Source: JBFMAE01 sp040756085
GTDB taxonomy: Bacteria; Desulfobacterota; BSN033; UBA1163
Direction of reading: 5' to 3'
DNA length: 5,309 nt
Assembly: GCA_040756085.1 (NCBI GenBank)
Contig: JBFMAE010000326.1
Span: 1 to 5,309 of the forward strand
In this document: in pieces, positions 4,499-5,309 of the stretch
How the letters are laid out: every line of letters begins with the position of its first letter
Numbering within the stretch: position 1 is the first letter of the stretch
Position numbers and translations under genes: made by a program
The notes under the pieces: generated by a model
Seen by the model: only the letters and a program-made list of their open reading frames with translations
Told to the model about the DNA's origin: nothing
Database searches by the model: none

Positions 4499-5309
4499 TC
4501 ATGAGGATTGGAGTAAAGCACGATGAGCATCTTCAAGGCTAAAGAGCCCAGCGGCCCGAAAGTATCGGTTCGGCCAACGATAATGATCATACCCTCGACT
4601 TATCCCTTTTCGCTTGTGACGCCGACGCAGGATACTCCTCAATCGACGCCTTACCCACTGATCCAGGCGAGGGAAAACGCTCTTATTGCTATGCTTGAAG
4701 TATTCAAACCATCCCCGAAGGGTACCATTCACATCCACGATAATGCTTTCCAGCGATTTCCCATTCGATCGCCCCGTCTTCTTGCGAATGGCCCCTTTCA
4801 TCCTCTTCAAGCTCTTTGTCCGTGGCCACCGGGTACTCCCTTCAAAGTGATATCCAAGGAAGTCAAACCCCTGCCCCGGTGCTCGTACGTCCACCAACCG
4901 TGTCTTCTCAGGATTTATCCGGAGTCCTTTTTCCATCATCTGCCCCTGCACCTGTCTCAACGCACCTTCCGCCTCTTCTCGACTACCACACAGAATGACA
5001 AAATCATCCGCATAACGCACCATTCGATATCCGGCGGTCGCCATCGCTCCATCCACCGAGTTCAGGTAGATATTGGCCATCAATGGACTGATCACAGCCC
5101 CCTGCGGGGTCCCTTCTTCCGGTGCCCATTGCACCAAACCTTCCATAATCCCTTGCTTCAGGAACGCCTCCAGCAACCCCAGCATCCTCCCATCCCCAAT
5201 ATGCTGCCTGATCTCCCTCAGCAACGGTTCATGGGGGATGCTACCAAAACAGTCCTCAAGATCCGCATCCACGACCCATACATATCCCTCCTTAAGAAAC
5301 CTTTCGACC
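4499..5309 (-). CDS. ltrA: Group II intron reverse transcriptase/maturase (5' truncated)
   Basis: The frame is open to the window edge; the visible 269 residues are the C-terminal part of a protein usually 400-480 long. It copies intron RNA into DNA for retrohoming and assists splicing. In order: the catalytic-Asp block VWVVDADLEDCF (about residues 10-21 of the visible part), TPQGAVISPLMANIYL (67-82), the active-site box RYADDFVILC (98-107), the thumb/X (maturase) region with LRGWFEYFKHSN (197-208), a basic stretch (RRRLRSILRRRHKRKG), and the common C-terminal WPNRYF...GLFSLEDAHRAL. It ends without an HNH endonuclease domain, so mobility would rely on endonuclease-independent insertion. A GTG at 5272 is not the real start, because conserved RT sequence continues upstream of it. 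No frameshift is visible. Domain V just downstream confirms the assignment. Confidence 0.92.
   Translation of the reverse strand, partial: VERFLKEGYVWVVDADLEDCFGSIPHEPLLREIRQHIGDGRMLGLLEAFLKQGIMEGLVQWAPEEGTPQGAVISPLMANIYLNSVDGAMATAGYRMVRYADDFVILCGSREEAEGALRQVQGQMMEKGLRINPEKTRLVDVRAPGQGFDFLGYHFEGSTRWPRTKSLKRMKGAIRKKTGRSNGKSLESIIVDVNGTLRGWFEYFKHSNKSVFPRLDQWVRRRLRSILRRRHKRKGISRGYDHYRWPNRYFRAAGLFSLEDAHRALLQSS

Larger units (their letters stand above)
4403..5309 (-). mobile_element. Group II intron, 3' part (partial)
   Basis: Read leftwards, an intron-encoded reverse transcriptase/maturase is followed 19 bases after its stop by an RNA domain V and a domain VI ending near 4403. This is the standard order at the 3' end of a bacterial group II intron (ORF in domain IV, then V and VI). 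The 5' part, with RNA domains I-III and the N-terminus of the protein, lies beyond the right window edge. The 3' exon continues at 4402 as AGTCCTTTTAAG and then the palindrome. Confidence 0.85.

Noticed and set aside
4499..5309. Retron or diversity-generating reverse transcriptase
   Set aside because: The X/maturase region and the domain V/VI RNA directly downstream fit a group II intron; no retron ncRNA or template/variable repeats were seen.
1..5309. CRISPR array, tRNA or rRNA genes
   Set aside because: No regularly spaced repeat-spacer pattern, no cloverleaf-like segment and no rRNA-like conserved blocks were noticed on either strand.

Overview
The window is a patch of mobile DNA from a bacterium of roughly balanced base composition. 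Nothing in it fixes the taxonomy. The twin-arginine secreted protein, the dispersed GTCATGCCGGA-type palindrome and the mix of IS21-like and group II intron elements would fit a Gram-negative lineage such as Desulfobacterota, but this is a weak inference.

Layout, left to right. (1) Positions 1-87, minus strand: the first 29 codons of a gene with a clear Tat signal peptide (NRRDFLK), cut by the window edge. (2) Positions 125-4323: an IS21-like insertion element of about 4.2 kb. Its ends are imperfect inverted repeats (34 of 52 bases match by hand alignment). Each end carries two TGACCC repeats 24 bases apart, and the left end has a third. Inside are five same-strand genes: a Cys-rich zinc-ribbon-like protein (419-811), a ParB-like protein (821-1813), an IstA-type DDE transposase (1731-3131), an IstB-type AAA+ ATPase (3128-3880) and a small acidic protein (3906-4115). 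A hairpin terminator facing left (284-325) lies in the leader. (3) Positions 4324-4402: a short spacer with an intergenic palindrome. (4) Positions 4403-5309, minus strand: the 3' half of a group II intron, with the C-terminal part of its reverse transcriptase/maturase followed by RNA domains V and VI.

How the genes fit together. The ordinary IS21 module is istA-istB: a transposase that binds the multiple terminal repeats, plus an ATPase that controls target choice and activity. Here it is embedded in a longer, tightly packed operon. The ParB-like frame overlaps istA by 83 bases, and istA/istB overlap at ATGA. The ParB-like protein has a recognisable N-terminal fold and HTH, but the canonical GERRxRA nucleotide-binding box is replaced by DGYLRVKA. 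A plausible inference, not shown here, is that the zinc-ribbon and ParB-like proteins are accessory DNA-binding factors for the ends or target of this IS21 subtype. This expanded cassette is the most interesting content. All five frames look intact, so the element may be functional, although no target-site duplication is visible.

The insertion lies just upstream of the Tat-protein gene and probably separates it from its native promoter.
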